Of a stretch of 32,610 bases of DNA, positions 7,116 through 15,982 are shown piece after piece. Position numbers and translations under genes: made by a program. The stretch's first letter is position 1. Every line of letters begins with the position of its first letter. The stretch is from an uncultured Spirochaetales bacterium (GTDB lineage: Bacteria > Spirochaetota > Spirochaetia > Sphaerochaetales > Sphaerochaetaceae), in assembly GCA_944390865.1 (NCBI GenBank), contig CALXRC010000025.1, positions 1-32,610 of the forward strand. The letters are read 5' to 3'. Under the pieces are notes generated by a model. It was not told the origin of the DNA. It saw nothing but the letters and a program-made list of their open reading frames with translations, and searched no databases.

Positions 7116-7805
7116 ATGAAGTACGAACTGAACACACCTGTATGGATGAATCTCAGCGATTATGAAGCCGACAACAGGCCGCGCGAGAAAATGGAAATGA
7201 AAGGTCCTGAAAGCCTTTCGGATCTTGAGCTGCTTATGGTCCTTATCTCAAGCGGTTCAGGAGAACGCAATGTCGAAGCACTGTCAAGAGATGCACTGGA
7301 GCTGCTGGACAGAAAGGACGATCCAGATCTGTCAAGGCTGTGTGCAATAAAGGGCATGGGAAAAGCAAAAAGCGCCCAGGTTCTTGCAGCACTTGAGCTT
7401 GGACGGAGAAGGCAGCGCAGGCTTGGCGTCGGCGTGACCATTTCTTCGCCTGGTGATATATACAGAGAAGTGAGACACTATGCAACAAGAAGTCAGGAGC
7501 AGTTCATTGTCCTGGCGCTGAATGGGGCACATGAAGTTCTGAACATCTTTGTTGCGACAATCGGGCTTGTAAACAAGACACTTGTGCATCCCAGGGAAGT
7601 CTTCGCTGATCCTCTTGCCCGCAGGGCTACTGCAATTGCAGTTGCCCACAACCATCCTTCCGGAGTCCTGACTCCGTCAGATGATGATGTAAACATCACA
7701 AAACGGCTGAAAGCCAGCGGTGACATTCTCGGCATCAAGATTCTCGATCATCTTGTGTTTACGGAAAATGCCTACTATTCATTTCTGGAGCACGGCCTGC
7801 TATAG
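7116..7805 (+). CDS. radC: RadC family JAB/MPN-domain protein
   Basis: A 229-residue RadC protein. The N-terminal UPF0758 helical part includes RPREKMEMKGPESLSDLELL and a helix-hairpin-helix-like IKGMGKAKSAQVLAALELG. The C-terminal JAMM metalloprotease-like fold has the metal motif AHNHPSGVLTPSDDD. The cellular role of the family is unsettled; the old DNA-repair assignment rests on a misattributed allele. An alternative in-frame ATG at 7146 exists and neither start has a clear ribosome site. It is divergent from the MerR gene across about 80 bases and followed by a hairpin. Confidence 0.9.
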   Translation: MKYELNTPVWMNLSDYEADNRPREKMEMKGPESLSDLELLMVLISSGSGERNVEALSRDALELLDRKDDPDLSRLCAIKGMGKAKSAQVLAALELGRRRQRRLGVGVTISSPGDIYREVRHYATRSQEQFIVLALNGAHEVLNIFVATIGLVNKTLVHPREVFADPLARRATAIAVAHNHPSGVLTPSDDDVNITKRLKASGDILGIKILDHLVFTENAYYSFLEHGLL

Positions 7806-7835
7806 CATAAAGGCAGGAATCATTCTTTAAAGACC

Positions 7836-7863
7836 GGCACTGATGAAAAGATTCATCAGCGCC
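7836..7863. terminator. Strong hairpin between convergent radC and nuclease remnant
   Basis: The stem GGC-A-CTGATGAA (7836-7847) pairs with TTCATCAG-C-GCC (7852-7863): eleven pairs with one A-C mismatch around the tetraloop AAGA. It lies 30 bases after the radC stop and just beyond the stop of the minus-strand remnant. No T-run follows on either strand, so terminator function is only likely. Confidence 0.45.
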
Positions 7864-7879
7864 GAGAATCAGCGGCATG

Positions 7880-8233
7880 TCACAGCTCTTTTGCCAGAGC
7901 GCTGACTTCACTTATGGTAAGGCCTGAAATATCAGCAATATCCTTTGCAGGAATGGTTCCTTTTCTCAGCATCACTTTGACCATAGCAATCTTTTCCTTT
8001 CTGATGCCAATGGCTTCACCTTCAGCTCTGGCACTCACTCTCTCTTCATTCACCAGTTCCTGTATGACATCACACATATCATTCCTCCCCTTCCTGTCTC
8101 TCTTGTAATACTCCACCGGCCTTCTCAGAAAATCATAATTCATATCTTCCGGCTCTGTACATCTGAAATCATGCATCAGCTTCTCCACCTCATCACCTCC
8201 TGACACTGTATACAGAATAATTGGGCAGAATGG
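7880..8233 (-). pseudogene. C-terminal remnant of an Rpn/PD-(D/E)XK family nuclease-transposase
   Basis: About 108 residues can be read from a GTG at 8206; the frame stays open upstream to a TAG near 8236. DEVEKLMHDFRCTEPEDMNYD and RKGRNDMCDVIQELVNEER match the C-terminal region of Rpn (PD-(D/E)XK transposase-like) proteins, followed by the family's typical EGEAIGIRKEK-type tail and a small helix-turn-helix-like end (IADISGLTISEV). The N-terminal nuclease domain with the D-ExK residues is absent, so this is a decayed piece. A GGAGG inside the frame is a chance feature of the SGGDE codons. Confidence 0.65.
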
Positions 8234-8347
8234 CTAAAATCAGTGATTGGTAAGCTGCCCGCAATCAGATCTCTGGCTTATATGCACTGCATAGTATGTT
8301 TAATGCTTAAAATTTAATACCTAGTTAGGAATGATAATCCCAAAACC

Positions 8348-8938
8348 TTATATCTTGAGCTTTATTCCGAGGTTCGGCGCTATCTGAATAAGCTGAGAGA
8401 CGTCAAGCTCTGCTCCGCGAAGCTCAGAAGCAGCATCGCTGAAAAGCAGTCCGTCAAGCTTTGATTCTGAAAGATCCAGATCCTTCATGCATGTACCAGT
8501 GATCACAGCTCTTTCAAGGTCAGAAGAGACAATGCTCAGTTTCTTGTGCTTCAGAGCACTCAGATCGCTTTCCCTCAGGTCGCATAATGAAAAAACTGTT
8601 TTCTCGATCTTGCACTGGCCAAGAGATGCATAATGAAAATTAGACTGCTCAAAGCTTGATGATACTATCCGGGAATCTGTCAGCTGAGCTGAATGAAATG
8701 CGCATGAGATGAACTTGCAGGAGCGGATGGAACAGAACTGAAGAGACGAGAAAGAAAGATCGCAGTCAGTGAACGTGCACCCGTCAAACACGACACGTTC
8801 CATCACTGAAGACGAAAAACTTACAGAAGAGAAAACACAGCTGCGGAAGACAAGATCGTCAGCACTGAGCAGACTGAGGTCTTCGTTGTCCAGGCTCTGG
8901 AACTCAAGGCCCCTGTCCTGGATGATTTGATCACGCAT
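8348..8938 (-). CDS. Pentapeptide-repeat protein at the end of the his operon
   Basis: A 196-residue protein built of five-residue repeats with a central Leu/Phe. Examples are CVFSSVSFSSS, CTFTDCDLSFSSL, CKFISCAFHSAQL and SSFEQSNFHYASL, and it ends ELRGAELDVSQLIQIAPNLG, a common C-terminal block of the family. Such repeats fold into a right-handed quadrilateral beta helix; some (Qnr, MfpA) mimic DNA and protect gyrase, but most have no known role. The ATG shares its A with the hisIE stop (TGATG), so it is translationally coupled to the his genes. It has no recognisable link to histidine synthesis. Confidence 0.8.
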   Translation of the reverse strand: MRDQIIQDRGLEFQSLDNEDLSLLSADDLVFRSCVFSSVSFSSSVMERVVFDGCTFTDCDLSFSSLQFCSIRSCKFISCAFHSAQLTDSRIVSSSFEQSNFHYASLGQCKIEKTVFSLCDLRESDLSALKHKKLSIVSSDLERAVITGTCMKDLDLSESKLDGLLFSDAASELRGAELDVSQLIQIAPNLGIKLKI

Positions 8939-9546
8939 CAGCGGGAATGACGTCCTTTAAGCACATCCACAACTTCAGCGAGCTTCGTGTCTTTCTGTGC
9001 AAGCAGGACAAGGAAATGATATATGAGGTCTGCGGCTTCTCCCAGGAAAAGCTCTTTATTGTCATCCTTTGATGCAATCACAAGCTCGACAGCCTCTTCA
9101 CCGACTTTCTGGGCGATTTTGTTGAGGCCTCTGCTGAAAAGGTGATTTGTGTAGCTGCCTTCCTGAGGATTGTTTCTCCTGTCTGCTATGACATCTTCAA
9201 GGTAGACGAGGAACTCTGTGCTTGTCATTTCTCCAGGCTCATTGACTTCATTGAAACAGGTGTCGGCGCCAGTATGGCAGACAGGACCTGAGGGAATGGC
9301 TTTCACAAGAAGAGTGTCACTGTCGCAATCTGTCAGGATCTCTCTGACCTGGAGGAAATTTCCGCTTGTTTCTCCTTTAGTCCAGATTCTGCCTCTGGAA
9401 CGGGACCAGAATGTCACCAGACCTCTGTCCAGCGTCAGCTGATAGGCCTCTGCATTCATATAGCCAAGCATCAAAACCCTATGTGTAACTGCATCCTGGA
9501 CAATTGCAGGAACAAGTCCGTCACCCTTTTCAAAATCTATTGCCAT
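8938..9546 (-). CDS. hisI: HisIE: phosphoribosyl-AMP cyclohydrolase / phosphoribosyl-ATP pyrophosphatase
   Basis: Bifunctional enzyme for steps 2 and 3 of histidine synthesis, 202 residues. The N-terminal cyclohydrolase has [18 protein letters not shown], the metal segment DCDSDTLLV and [12 protein letters not shown]. The C-terminal pyrophosphatase (MazG-like helical, from about residue 110) has [20 protein letters not shown] and [15 protein letters not shown] with its acidic metal ligands. Its length equals that of the E. coli enzyme. The ATG follows AAGGAA, with 25 bases after hisF, the widest gap inside the operon. It is followed without spacing by the pentapeptide-repeat gene. Confidence 0.95.
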   Translation of the reverse strand: MAIDFEKGDGLVPAIVQDAVTHRVLMLGYMNAEAYQLTLDRGLVTFWSRSRGRIWTKGETSGNFLQVREILTDCDSDTLLVKAIPSGPVCHTGADTCFNEVNEPGEMTSTEFLVYLEDVIADRRNNPQEGSYTNHLFSRGLNKIAQKVGEEAVELVIASKDDNKELFLGEAADLIYHFLVLLAQKDTKLAEVVDVLKGRHSR

Positions 9547-9571
9547 ATTTTCCTTATTTCCTCAGACAGGT

Positions 9572-10339
9572 TTATAACCTAACAGGAATTGCATTACTTT
9601 GTAAATAGGCCTTCAGCTGCGGTATGTCTATCTCATGGTAATGAAAAACAGAGGCTGCGAGCGCCGCATCAGCACCGCAGGAATCAGAGAAGACCGAGAG
9701 GAAATCCTCCATGCTGCCTGCGCCTCCGGATGCAATGACAGGCACTGAGAGAGTCTTTGCCAGAAGCCCTGTTATTCCCAGATCAAAACCGTTTCTCGTG
9801 CCATCTGCCTCCATGCTTGTCAGCAATATCTCGCCGCAGCCAAGACTCTCAGCTTCCTGAGCCCACTGCAATGCATCAAGGCCTGCCGGTGTGCGGCCTC
9901 CGTCGATATACACTTCGTAACCGGATGGAAAAGCGCTGTTTCTGCGGACATCAACAGCAACAACCATGCACTGCGAGCCAAACCGCTCAGCAGACTCCTT
10001 TATAATTCTCTTGTTTCGGACAGCCTGGCTGTTTACAGAGACTTTGTCAGCCCCGCTGACTAAAATGGTCTGAACATCATCCGCGCTTTTTATCCCGCCT
10101 CCGACAGTAAAGGGAATATTAATATTCCTTGCAATGCGCCTCACCAGCTCGGAAAGAGGCTCCCTGCGCTCAATTGTCGCCGTAATGTCAAGAAAGACCA
10201 GTTCATCCGCGCCCTGTTCACAGTAGCGCACAGCATTCTCAACCGGATCCCCGGCATCCCTGAGACCGAGAAAGTTGATGCCCTTTACTGTCCGTCCGTT
10301 CTTTATGTCAAGACATGGAATGATCCTGCGTGCTAGCAT
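9572..10339 (-). CDS. hisF: HisF: imidazole glycerol phosphate synthase cyclase subunit
   Basis: TIM-barrel cyclase subunit (255 residues) that, with HisH, converts PRFAR and glutamine-derived ammonia into IGP and AICAR. The catalytic Asp11 lies in RRIIPCLDIKNGR; phosphate-binding loops are VGGGIKSADD and ASGGAGSMEDF; ADKVSVNSQA and the VDVRRN segment (second catalytic Asp) are all present. Its ATG overlaps the hisA stop by seven bases (ATGCTAG) behind AAGGAGG. Confidence 0.96.
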   Translation of the reverse strand: MLARRIIPCLDIKNGRTVKGINFLGLRDAGDPVENAVRYCEQGADELVFLDITATIERREPLSELVRRIARNINIPFTVGGGIKSADDVQTILVSGADKVSVNSQAVRNKRIIKESAERFGSQCMVVAVDVRRNSAFPSGYEVYIDGGRTPAGLDALQWAQEAESLGCGEILLTSMEADGTRNGFDLGITGLLAKTLSVPVIASGGAGSMEDFLSVFSDSCGADAALAASVFHYHEIDIPQLKAYLQSNAIPVRL

Positions 10340-11046
10340 TCTGCCTCCTTCAATTCCTCAGCGCTGATCAGGCCTTCATAGTAAGCCTTGCCAACTATTG
10401 CCCCGTAGAGCCCCATTTCAGCCAGAGCGTGCAGATCATCCTTTCCCCGTATGCCGCCGGAAGCGATGAGCTTTATGCTGCAGGAGGAAAGGATTCTTGA
10501 ATAAAGCTCATAGCCAGGACCTGACAGCAGCCCGTCTTTCGATATATCTGTAGAAATGCAGTAAGCTGCTCCTTTAAGCATCCAGGATGAAATGAAATCG
10601 ACAACATCAAGTTCTGATTCCTCACTCCAGGCTGAAGAGGCGATTCTTGTCCCTATGCAGTCAGCCCCGATGATGATTTTCTCTTTGAAATCGGCAAACA
10701 GCCGTGCTGCCTCTTCTGGGTTCTTCACAGCCATTGAGCCGCAGGTCACGAAAGAGGCTCCAGCATTGAATGCGTCAAGGACAGCCTGTCTGGTATACAT
10801 GCCTCCGCCATAATCAATAGTGAGCTTTGTCGCACTGGCAATCTTTTCAAGGATCTTCAGATTTCTCGGCTCCCTGGCGCCGGCGCCCTCAAGATCGACA
10901 AGATGAAGATGGCTGAGTCCCGCAGCCTCAAACTTCAGGGCTGCAGATACAGGGTCCCCGCTGTACGTCTTCTGTCTGCCGTAATCTCCCTGGCAGAGAC
11001 GCACGCAGCGGCCCTCAATGACATCAACAGCAGGAATAATGATCAC
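10333..11046 (-). CDS. hisA: HisA: ProFAR isomerase
   Basis: TIM-barrel isomerase of step 4 (237 residues), homologous to HisF. The first catalytic Asp is in IIPAVDVIEGRCVRLCQGD (residue 8) and the second in STDISKDGLLSGP. Phosphate loops are DYGGGMYTRQ and ASGGIRGKDD. GTG is the start codon, embedded in the hisH stop (GTGA) behind GGAGG. Compared with typical proteins the loop after IIIGADCIG is unremarkable, so full function is expected. Confidence 0.95.
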   Translation of the reverse strand: MIIIPAVDVIEGRCVRLCQGDYGRQKTYSGDPVSAALKFEAAGLSHLHLVDLEGAGAREPRNLKILEKIASATKLTIDYGGGMYTRQAVLDAFNAGASFVTCGSMAVKNPEEAARLFADFKEKIIIGADCIGTRIASSAWSEESELDVVDFISSWMLKGAAYCISTDISKDGLLSGPGYELYSRILSSCSIKLIASGGIRGKDDLHALAEMGLYGAIVGKAYYEGLISAEELKEAEC

Positions 11047-11645
11047 TGTTCAACCTCCGGAGAAATGAAGTTCAGCAGCACACGTTCTCCTGCTTTGCCG
11101 CTCTTTTCCGGATGAAACTGCAGTCCATGGAAGTTGTTCTTTCTCAAAGCAGAAGTATACTCAAAGCCGTAGTATTCCGTCCGAGCCGCCGTTGCGCCGC
11201 TGCTCAGCGGCACGTAATAAGAATGGTCGAAAAAGAACCAGGCCCCCTCATCAAGGCCGCTGAAAAGAGGATCGTCGTATTTATACACCCTGTTCCATCC
11301 GATCTGCGGGATTTTCCTGCAGACCGATCTGTCAAACAGACGCACAGGAAGGTCAACAAGACCCAGCATCGGAGTATTTCCCTCCTCGCTGAAGGCGCAC
11401 ATCAGCTGCATTCCGAGGCAGATTCCAAGAAAAGGAGCCCTGACCATCCTGAGAGTAGAAATCAGATCCCGCATCTCAAGCTCCTTCATTGCAGCAGAGG
11501 CATAGCCGACTCCGGGAAAGACAACACGGTCAGCAGAAAGTATCGTGTCCCTGTCGCTTGTCAGTACGACAGACTGGCCAAGACGTTCAAAAGCAGAGAT
11601 TACGGAAAAGACATTGCCCGCATTGTAATCTACGACTGCTATCAC
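11043..11645 (-). CDS. hisH: HisH: imidazole glycerol phosphate synthase glutaminase subunit
   Basis: Class I glutamine amidotransferase (200 residues) supplying ammonia to HisF. The nucleophile elbow GICLGMQLM places the catalytic Cys at residue 76; the His-Glu pair is in GLQFHPEKSG near the C-terminus; the oxyanion segment is PGVGYASAAM. GTG start within the hisB stop (GTGA). Separation from hisF by hisA is the usual order in many bacteria. Confidence 0.95.
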   Translation of the reverse strand: MIAVVDYNAGNVFSVISAFERLGQSVVLTSDRDTILSADRVVFPGVGYASAAMKELEMRDLISTLRMVRAPFLGICLGMQLMCAFSEEGNTPMLGLVDLPVRLFDRSVCRKIPQIGWNRVYKYDDPLFSGLDEGAWFFFDHSYYVPLSSGATAARTEYYGFEYTSALRKNNFHGLQFHPEKSGKAGERVLLNFISPEVEQ

Positions 11646-12760
11646 TCCAGCACTCCTTTTGTACTCACGACCTCATCAAGGCCCGGTATCCGCTTGACAG
11701 CCATTCTCACGGCCCTTGCAAAAGCCTTGAACAGAGCCTCTGCCTGATGATGGGCATTGCCGCTGCTGACTGATGCATAGATGTTGCAGCCTGCAGCATC
11801 ACAGAATGATTTGAAGAAATGGCTGAACATCTGCGTTGAGACGGAGCCAATGTAATCACGTGTGAAGGAGACACAGAAGACAAGTTCAGGACGTCCTGAG
11901 AAATCAACAGAGACCTCAGCATGCACATCATCCATGCACAGCAGATCAAAGCCGTAGCGGTTGATGCCGCGCTTGTCGCCGAGAGCCTGACTTACAGCCC
12001 TGCCGAGACAGATCGCCATGTCCTCGATGCTGTGATGTTCATCAACCCAGGTATCGCCGGAAAGCCTTGCACTGAGGTCAAAGCGGGAGTGGCGGACAAT
12101 CTGCTGCAGCATGTGATCGAAAAAGCCGATTCCTGTCACAATCTCCCCCTTTCCGGATCCGTCCAGATCAAGATCAAGGCTGACAGAGGTTTCTCCCGTC
12201 ACACGCTCCACATGGGCAGTCCTGTGACCTTTGATGTCCTCAAGAGTCAGGAAAGATGCAATTTCAAGCCATGAATTCGTCTCCAGAGCAACATTTTCAG
12301 GACAGGAGGCTTCTTTCTCGTGCAGCCAGATGCCTTTGCAGCCTAGGTTTCGGGCCAGCTGCATGTCTGTCAGTCTGTCGCCTATGACAAAGCAGGAGGA
12401 AAGATCCCACTCTCCATTGAAATAGCTGTCAAGCATGGCAGTTCCCGGCTTACGTCCGGGACAGTTATCCTCTGGAAGGGAATAATCAATGTTGATGTCG
12501 TCAAAGACAACATCCTCACCTCTCAGCACTTCAAGTATTTTGTTCTGGCAGATTTCAAAATCATCAAGAGGAAATGATGGAGTATTCACGCCGTCCTGAT
12601 TTGATACCATGACAAAGTAGTAGTCAGTCTTCTCCCTTATCTTTCTCAATGCGCTGATGACATGCGGGATGAAGACGACACGCTCAAGGCTGTCTACCTG
12701 ACGCTCCTCGACAATAACGCCGTCCCGGTCAATGAACAAAGCTTTCTTCAATGGTCTCAC
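11642..12760 (-). CDS. hisB: HisB: bifunctional histidinol-phosphatase / IGP dehydratase
   Basis: A 372-residue fusion for steps 8 and 6. Residues 1-170 are a HAD phosphatase with FIDRDGVIVEE (nucleophile Asp), VSNQDGVN, and VIGDRLTDMQLA. Residues 180-372 are IGP dehydratase with GFFDHMLQQIVRHS and DEHHSIEDMAICLG (manganese His/Glu ligands) and GNAHHQAEALFKAFARA. The enteric HisB phosphatase domain carries a Cys-X-His plus Cys-X-Cys zinc loop; here the matching stretch DYSLPEDNCPGRKPG keeps just one cysteine. GTG start overlaps the hisC stop (GTGA) behind GGAGGAG. Confidence 0.94.
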   Translation of the reverse strand: MRPLKKALFIDRDGVIVEERQVDSLERVVFIPHVISALRKIREKTDYYFVMVSNQDGVNTPSFPLDDFEICQNKILEVLRGEDVVFDDINIDYSLPEDNCPGRKPGTAMLDSYFNGEWDLSSCFVIGDRLTDMQLARNLGCKGIWLHEKEASCPENVALETNSWLEIASFLTLEDIKGHRTAHVERVTGETSVSLDLDLDGSGKGEIVTGIGFFDHMLQQIVRHSRFDLSARLSGDTWVDEHHSIEDMAICLGRAVSQALGDKRGINRYGFDLLCMDDVHAEVSVDFSGRPELVFCVSFTRDYIGSVSTQMFSHFFKSFCDAAGCNIYASVSSGNAHHQAEALFKAFARAVRMAVKRIPGLDEVVSTKGVLE

Positions 12761-13806
12761 AATATCTCCTCCAGAGCCCTGGCAAGCTCATCACATTCAG
12801 CTTCAGAGCCGACAGTAATCCTGAGACAGCCTTCGCAGTGAAGATTCGTGCTGCGGTTGCGCACGACAATCGAACGCTTTTTAAGCTCCCCGTATACTCT
12901 GTCAGGATCATCAAGACGGACAAGAAAGAAGTTTGCGTCGCTTGTGATCACTTCACGCACTTTGTCCATTGAGGCAAGCCTCTTCATCAGCCTGTCTCTT
13001 GTCTCTATGATCTGGCTCACACGCTTTTCAAAGCCTTCCCTGTCCTTCAGTGCCCTTACTGCTATGCCGGCTGCAGGTCTGCTGATGTTGTACGGATACT
13101 TGACGTCATAGGCCTTGTCAAGTATTTGGCGGCTGGCCGCCATGAAGCCGATTCTGGCTCCCGCAAGGGCCCAGGCCTTTGAAAGCGTCCTGAGAACGAC
13201 AATCCGCTCGTTTGCACAGATATCATCGTACAGGATTCCCCCTGAGGGCGCGAAGTCAATATAGGCCTGATCAACCACGGTGATTCCCGGGTTCTTCTGT
13301 GCAGTGCGCAGAATCAGGTCCCTGTCGATGAGATTTCCGCTCGGATTGTTCGGAGAACAGAAAAACAGCAGTTTGGGCCTGCATCCGGCTATTTTCTCAA
13401 GCAGGGCCGCTTCATTGACTGAAAAGTCGCTGTTCAGTGGGCAGGTCTCGACTCTCACATCGTTGATGCCGGCAAGAACAGAGTATTCACCATATGAGGG
13501 AGGAAGCACAAGCACACAGTCCTCACCGGGTGTGCAGAAGATCCTGAAGAGGATGTCAATCAGCTCATCAGACCCGTTGCCTGCAATGATCCCTGTATGA
13601 GGAAAGCCTGCAGCCTTCTCAAAGGCAAGCCTCAGGTCAAGATTTGAGGAATCTGGGTATCTGTTGATCTTTTCATAATCTACAAGAGGAGCGAAATTTT
13701 CATTTGCATCAAGGTAAACACGCATTCCGCCGCCGGCCTCATCACGTGCGCACTTATACGGCTCAAGCGTCCTGATGTTCTTTCTCATCAGGCATTCAAC
13801 GCTCAT
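12757..13806 (-). CDS. hisC: HisC: histidinol-phosphate aminotransferase
   Basis: PLP-dependent class I/II aminotransferase (349 residues) for step 7. The PLP lysine lies in TLSKAWALAGARIGF; the cofactor phosphate region GNGSDELIDILFR and CSPNNPSGNLID with the PLP-ring Asp in VVDQAYIDF are present. The C-terminal substrate arginine is in GCLRITVGS. ATG overlaps the hisD stop by 4 bases (ATGA), preceded by GAGGGTGAG. Confidence 0.95.
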   Translation of the reverse strand: MSVECLMRKNIRTLEPYKCARDEAGGGMRVYLDANENFAPLVDYEKINRYPDSSNLDLRLAFEKAAGFPHTGIIAGNGSDELIDILFRIFCTPGEDCVLVLPPSYGEYSVLAGINDVRVETCPLNSDFSVNEAALLEKIAGCRPKLLFFCSPNNPSGNLIDRDLILRTAQKNPGITVVDQAYIDFAPSGGILYDDICANERIVVLRTLSKAWALAGARIGFMAASRQILDKAYDVKYPYNISRPAAGIAVRALKDREGFEKRVSQIIETRDRLMKRLASMDKVREVITSDANFFLVRLDDPDRVYGELKKRSIVVRNRSTNLHCEGCLRITVGSEAECDELARALEEIL

Positions 13807-15092
13807 GATCTCACCCTCACAGCATAGGCATGTGCCATAAGATTCTCCGCTTCAGCCATTGTGACAACCGCCTTGCCCAAAGCTTTGAGCCCCTGGGCAG
13901 ACAGCCGCTGGACAGTGATCTTCTTGATGAAGCTGTCCACACTGACTCCGCTGCAGCTTCGTGCCCAGCCGGAGGTGGGCAGCGTATGGTTGGTGCCGGA
14001 GGCGTAGTCGCCTGCGGACTCCGGCGAATACGGACCAAGGAAGACAGAACCGGCATTTGTCACCCCGGAAAGGATTTCATCCGCGTTGGCGGTGCTGATT
14101 ATCAGATGCTCTGGCGCATATTCATTGATCACCTCAACCAGCTTTGAGTCATCATAAAACGCAAGCGCTGACGAGTGAGACAGACTGGCAAGCATGTATT
14201 CATGGCGGCCGAGCACGCTCATCTCCCTGGCCAGGGCTTCTTCTGTCCTGAGATAGATATCCTCAGCCTCTGCCTCTGAGTCAGCCCTTATCAGAAGTAT
14301 GACCTGGCTGTCAGCCCCATGCTCTGCCTGAGACAGGAGATCAGAGGCGATGTAAGCAGGCTCAGAAGTCCTGTCAGCGACCACCATGACTTCGCTGGGA
14401 CCTGCTATCATATCTATTGAGCAGACAGATGAGACAAGCTCTTTCGCAAAGCTCACATAGCGGTTTCCTGGCCCGAAGATCTTGTCGACACGCCTGACAG
14501 ACTGCGTTCCATAAGCCAGGGCAGCTATTGCCTGCGCTCCTCCGAGCTTCACAACCCTGTCCACCCCGCAGACAGATGCGGCATAGAGCACAGCCGGATT
14601 GACCCGTCCGTTTCTGGCAGGAGTCGCAAGCGTGACAGACCTGCAGCCCGCACACTTCGCGGGAATCGCCAGCATCAGAACTGTGGAGAAAAGAGGAGCT
14701 GTGCCTCCCGGGATGTAAAGGCCGACACTGTCAATCGGGACAATCTTCCTGAAGCATTCGACGCCTTCCATTGTCTTTACATGCTCTCCAGAGGGAAGCT
14801 GTGCCTTGTGGAAGGCCTCAATGTTCCTGTAAGCCAGGGCAACCGCCTGTTTCAGCTCATCGCTGACAGCCTCTTCTGCTTCCGTGAACTCAGCCTGAGT
14901 GACATAAAAGTCATCAAGCCTGGCAGAATCGAAGCGCTCCTCATACTCCCTGAGTGCCTCATCACCGCGCAGACGCACATCATCAATGATAGCCTTTACG
15001 CTGCGCCTCACGTTCTCATCATCCCTGAGCTCACGTCTCAGCAGCGGCATATAGACTTTTCTTGAAGGATCAAAATAACTCCTGAGATACAT
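13803..15092 (-). CDS. hisD: HisD: histidinol dehydrogenase
   Basis: Zinc- and NAD-dependent four-electron enzyme of the last two steps, oxidising histidinol to histidine. Motifs in order: YIPGGTAPLFSTVLMLAIPA, GGAQAIAALAYGT, KIFGPGNRYVSFAKE, DMIAGPSEVMVVAD, DLLSQAEHGADSQ (zinc Gln/His), NEYAPEHLII (catalytic Glu-His) and GTNHTLPTSGWA. The start at 15092 is chosen because GAGGAGG lies 6 bases before it; an ATG at 15107 that overlaps the hisG stop has no ribosome site. Length 429, as usual for the family. Confidence 0.95.
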   Translation of the reverse strand: MYLRSYFDPSRKVYMPLLRRELRDDENVRRSVKAIIDDVRLRGDEALREYEERFDSARLDDFYVTQAEFTEAEEAVSDELKQAVALAYRNIEAFHKAQLPSGEHVKTMEGVECFRKIVPIDSVGLYIPGGTAPLFSTVLMLAIPAKCAGCRSVTLATPARNGRVNPAVLYAASVCGVDRVVKLGGAQAIAALAYGTQSVRRVDKIFGPGNRYVSFAKELVSSVCSIDMIAGPSEVMVVADRTSEPAYIASDLLSQAEHGADSQVILLIRADSEAEAEDIYLRTEEALAREMSVLGRHEYMLASLSHSSALAFYDDSKLVEVINEYAPEHLIISTANADEILSGVTNAGSVFLGPYSPESAGDYASGTNHTLPTSGWARSCSGVSVDSFIKKITVQRLSAQGLKALGKAVVTMAEAENLMAHAYAVRVRS

Positions 15093-15103
15093 CCCCTGCC
15101 TCC

Positions 15104-15973
15104 TCATTCAGACATCTTTTCGATAGGCATGACAAGAATGCCTTCAGCCCCAAGAGCCTTCAGGTCCTCAAATACAGACCAGAAGCGGTCCTCGCTCACA
15201 ACAGACTGGACAGACACCCAGTCTCTGTCCAGCAGAGGCGTCACAGTCGGACTCTTCATTCCGCCGACAATGCGGGCTGCCTGCTCAATGCGGTCGGAAG
15301 GCAGGTTGAAAAGCACATACTTTTTCTTCTTTGCGTTGCTGACAGTGTCCATGCGCAGCAGCAGCCTGTCGAGAAGAGCCTTTTTCTCAGCATCTTCTGC
15401 AAAGTCCCTGCGGCAGATCATGACGGCAGAAGTGAAGTAAATCTGGTCGACTTCCTTCAGCCCGTTCATCTTCAGTGTCGTGCCTGTGCTTACAAGATCG
15501 CAGATGCAGTCGGCGATGCCCACAGCAGGAGTGATCTCGACGCTGCCGGAAACGACGACCAGGTCGGCCTTCACGCCATTGCGGTCCAGAATGCCGGAAA
15601 GGATTCTCGGGTAGGAAGTCGCAATTCTCTTTCCTTCCAGACTTTTCAGGCCTTCATAGCTGAAATCGGCAGGCACTGCTATTGAAAGCCGGCATGAGGC
15701 AAAACCTAGATCGCGCACGACATCAAGCTCGCAGCCTGATTCATCCAGCTCATTCCTGCCCACGATTCCGATATCAGCGACATCATCATAGACATAGGTC
15801 GGAATGTCATCATCACGCACAAAGAGGAACTCAAGAGGGAAATTGGAAGCCTTTTCCTTCAGCACCCTTGAGTCTGTATTGAAGTCAATTCCGCAGTTTC
15901 TGATGATCTCAAGGCTCTTTTCGGAAAGTCTTCCGCTCTTCTGAATTGCGATTCTCAGTCTTTTTTCTTCCAT
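15104..15973 (-). CDS. hisG: HisG: ATP phosphoribosyltransferase, long form
   Basis: First, committed enzyme of histidine synthesis. From the ATG at 15973 it is 289 residues, the long form with a C-terminal ACT-like regulatory domain (about residues 210-289) for histidine feedback, so no HisZ subunit is needed. LRIAIQKSGRLSEKSL is the N-terminal motif; ADIGIVGRNEL and DLVSTGTTLKMNGL (PRPP loop) follow. The frame is open for 18 codons upstream, but those cover the attenuator terminator and are not conserved; GGAGGAA (15976-15982) right before 15973 settles the start. The gene is downstream of a leader-peptide attenuator. Confidence 0.95.
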   Translation of the reverse strand: MEEKRLRIAIQKSGRLSEKSLEIIRNCGIDFNTDSRVLKEKASNFPLEFLFVRDDDIPTYVYDDVADIGIVGRNELDESGCELDVVRDLGFASCRLSIAVPADFSYEGLKSLEGKRIATSYPRILSGILDRNGVKADLVVVSGSVEITPAVGIADCICDLVSTGTTLKMNGLKEVDQIYFTSAVMICRRDFAEDAEKKALLDRLLLRMDTVSNAKKKKYVLFNLPSDRIEQAARIVGGMKSPTVTPLLDRDWVSVQSVVSEDRFWSVFEDLKALGAEGILVMPIEKMSE

Positions 15974-15982
15974 GCTTCCTCC

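Noticed and set aside
7037..7135. N-terminal extension of the MerR protein
   Set aside because: The extra 33 residues overlap radC and lack homology to MerR; the family starts at the winged helix near 7036.
7836..7863. Hairpin as an integron attC or IS end
   Set aside because: No core sites, integrase or target duplication nearby; a convergent-gene hairpin is simpler.
11112..11747. Open frame of about 211 codons opposite hisH and hisB
   Set aside because: Antisense shadow of two his genes with intact motifs.
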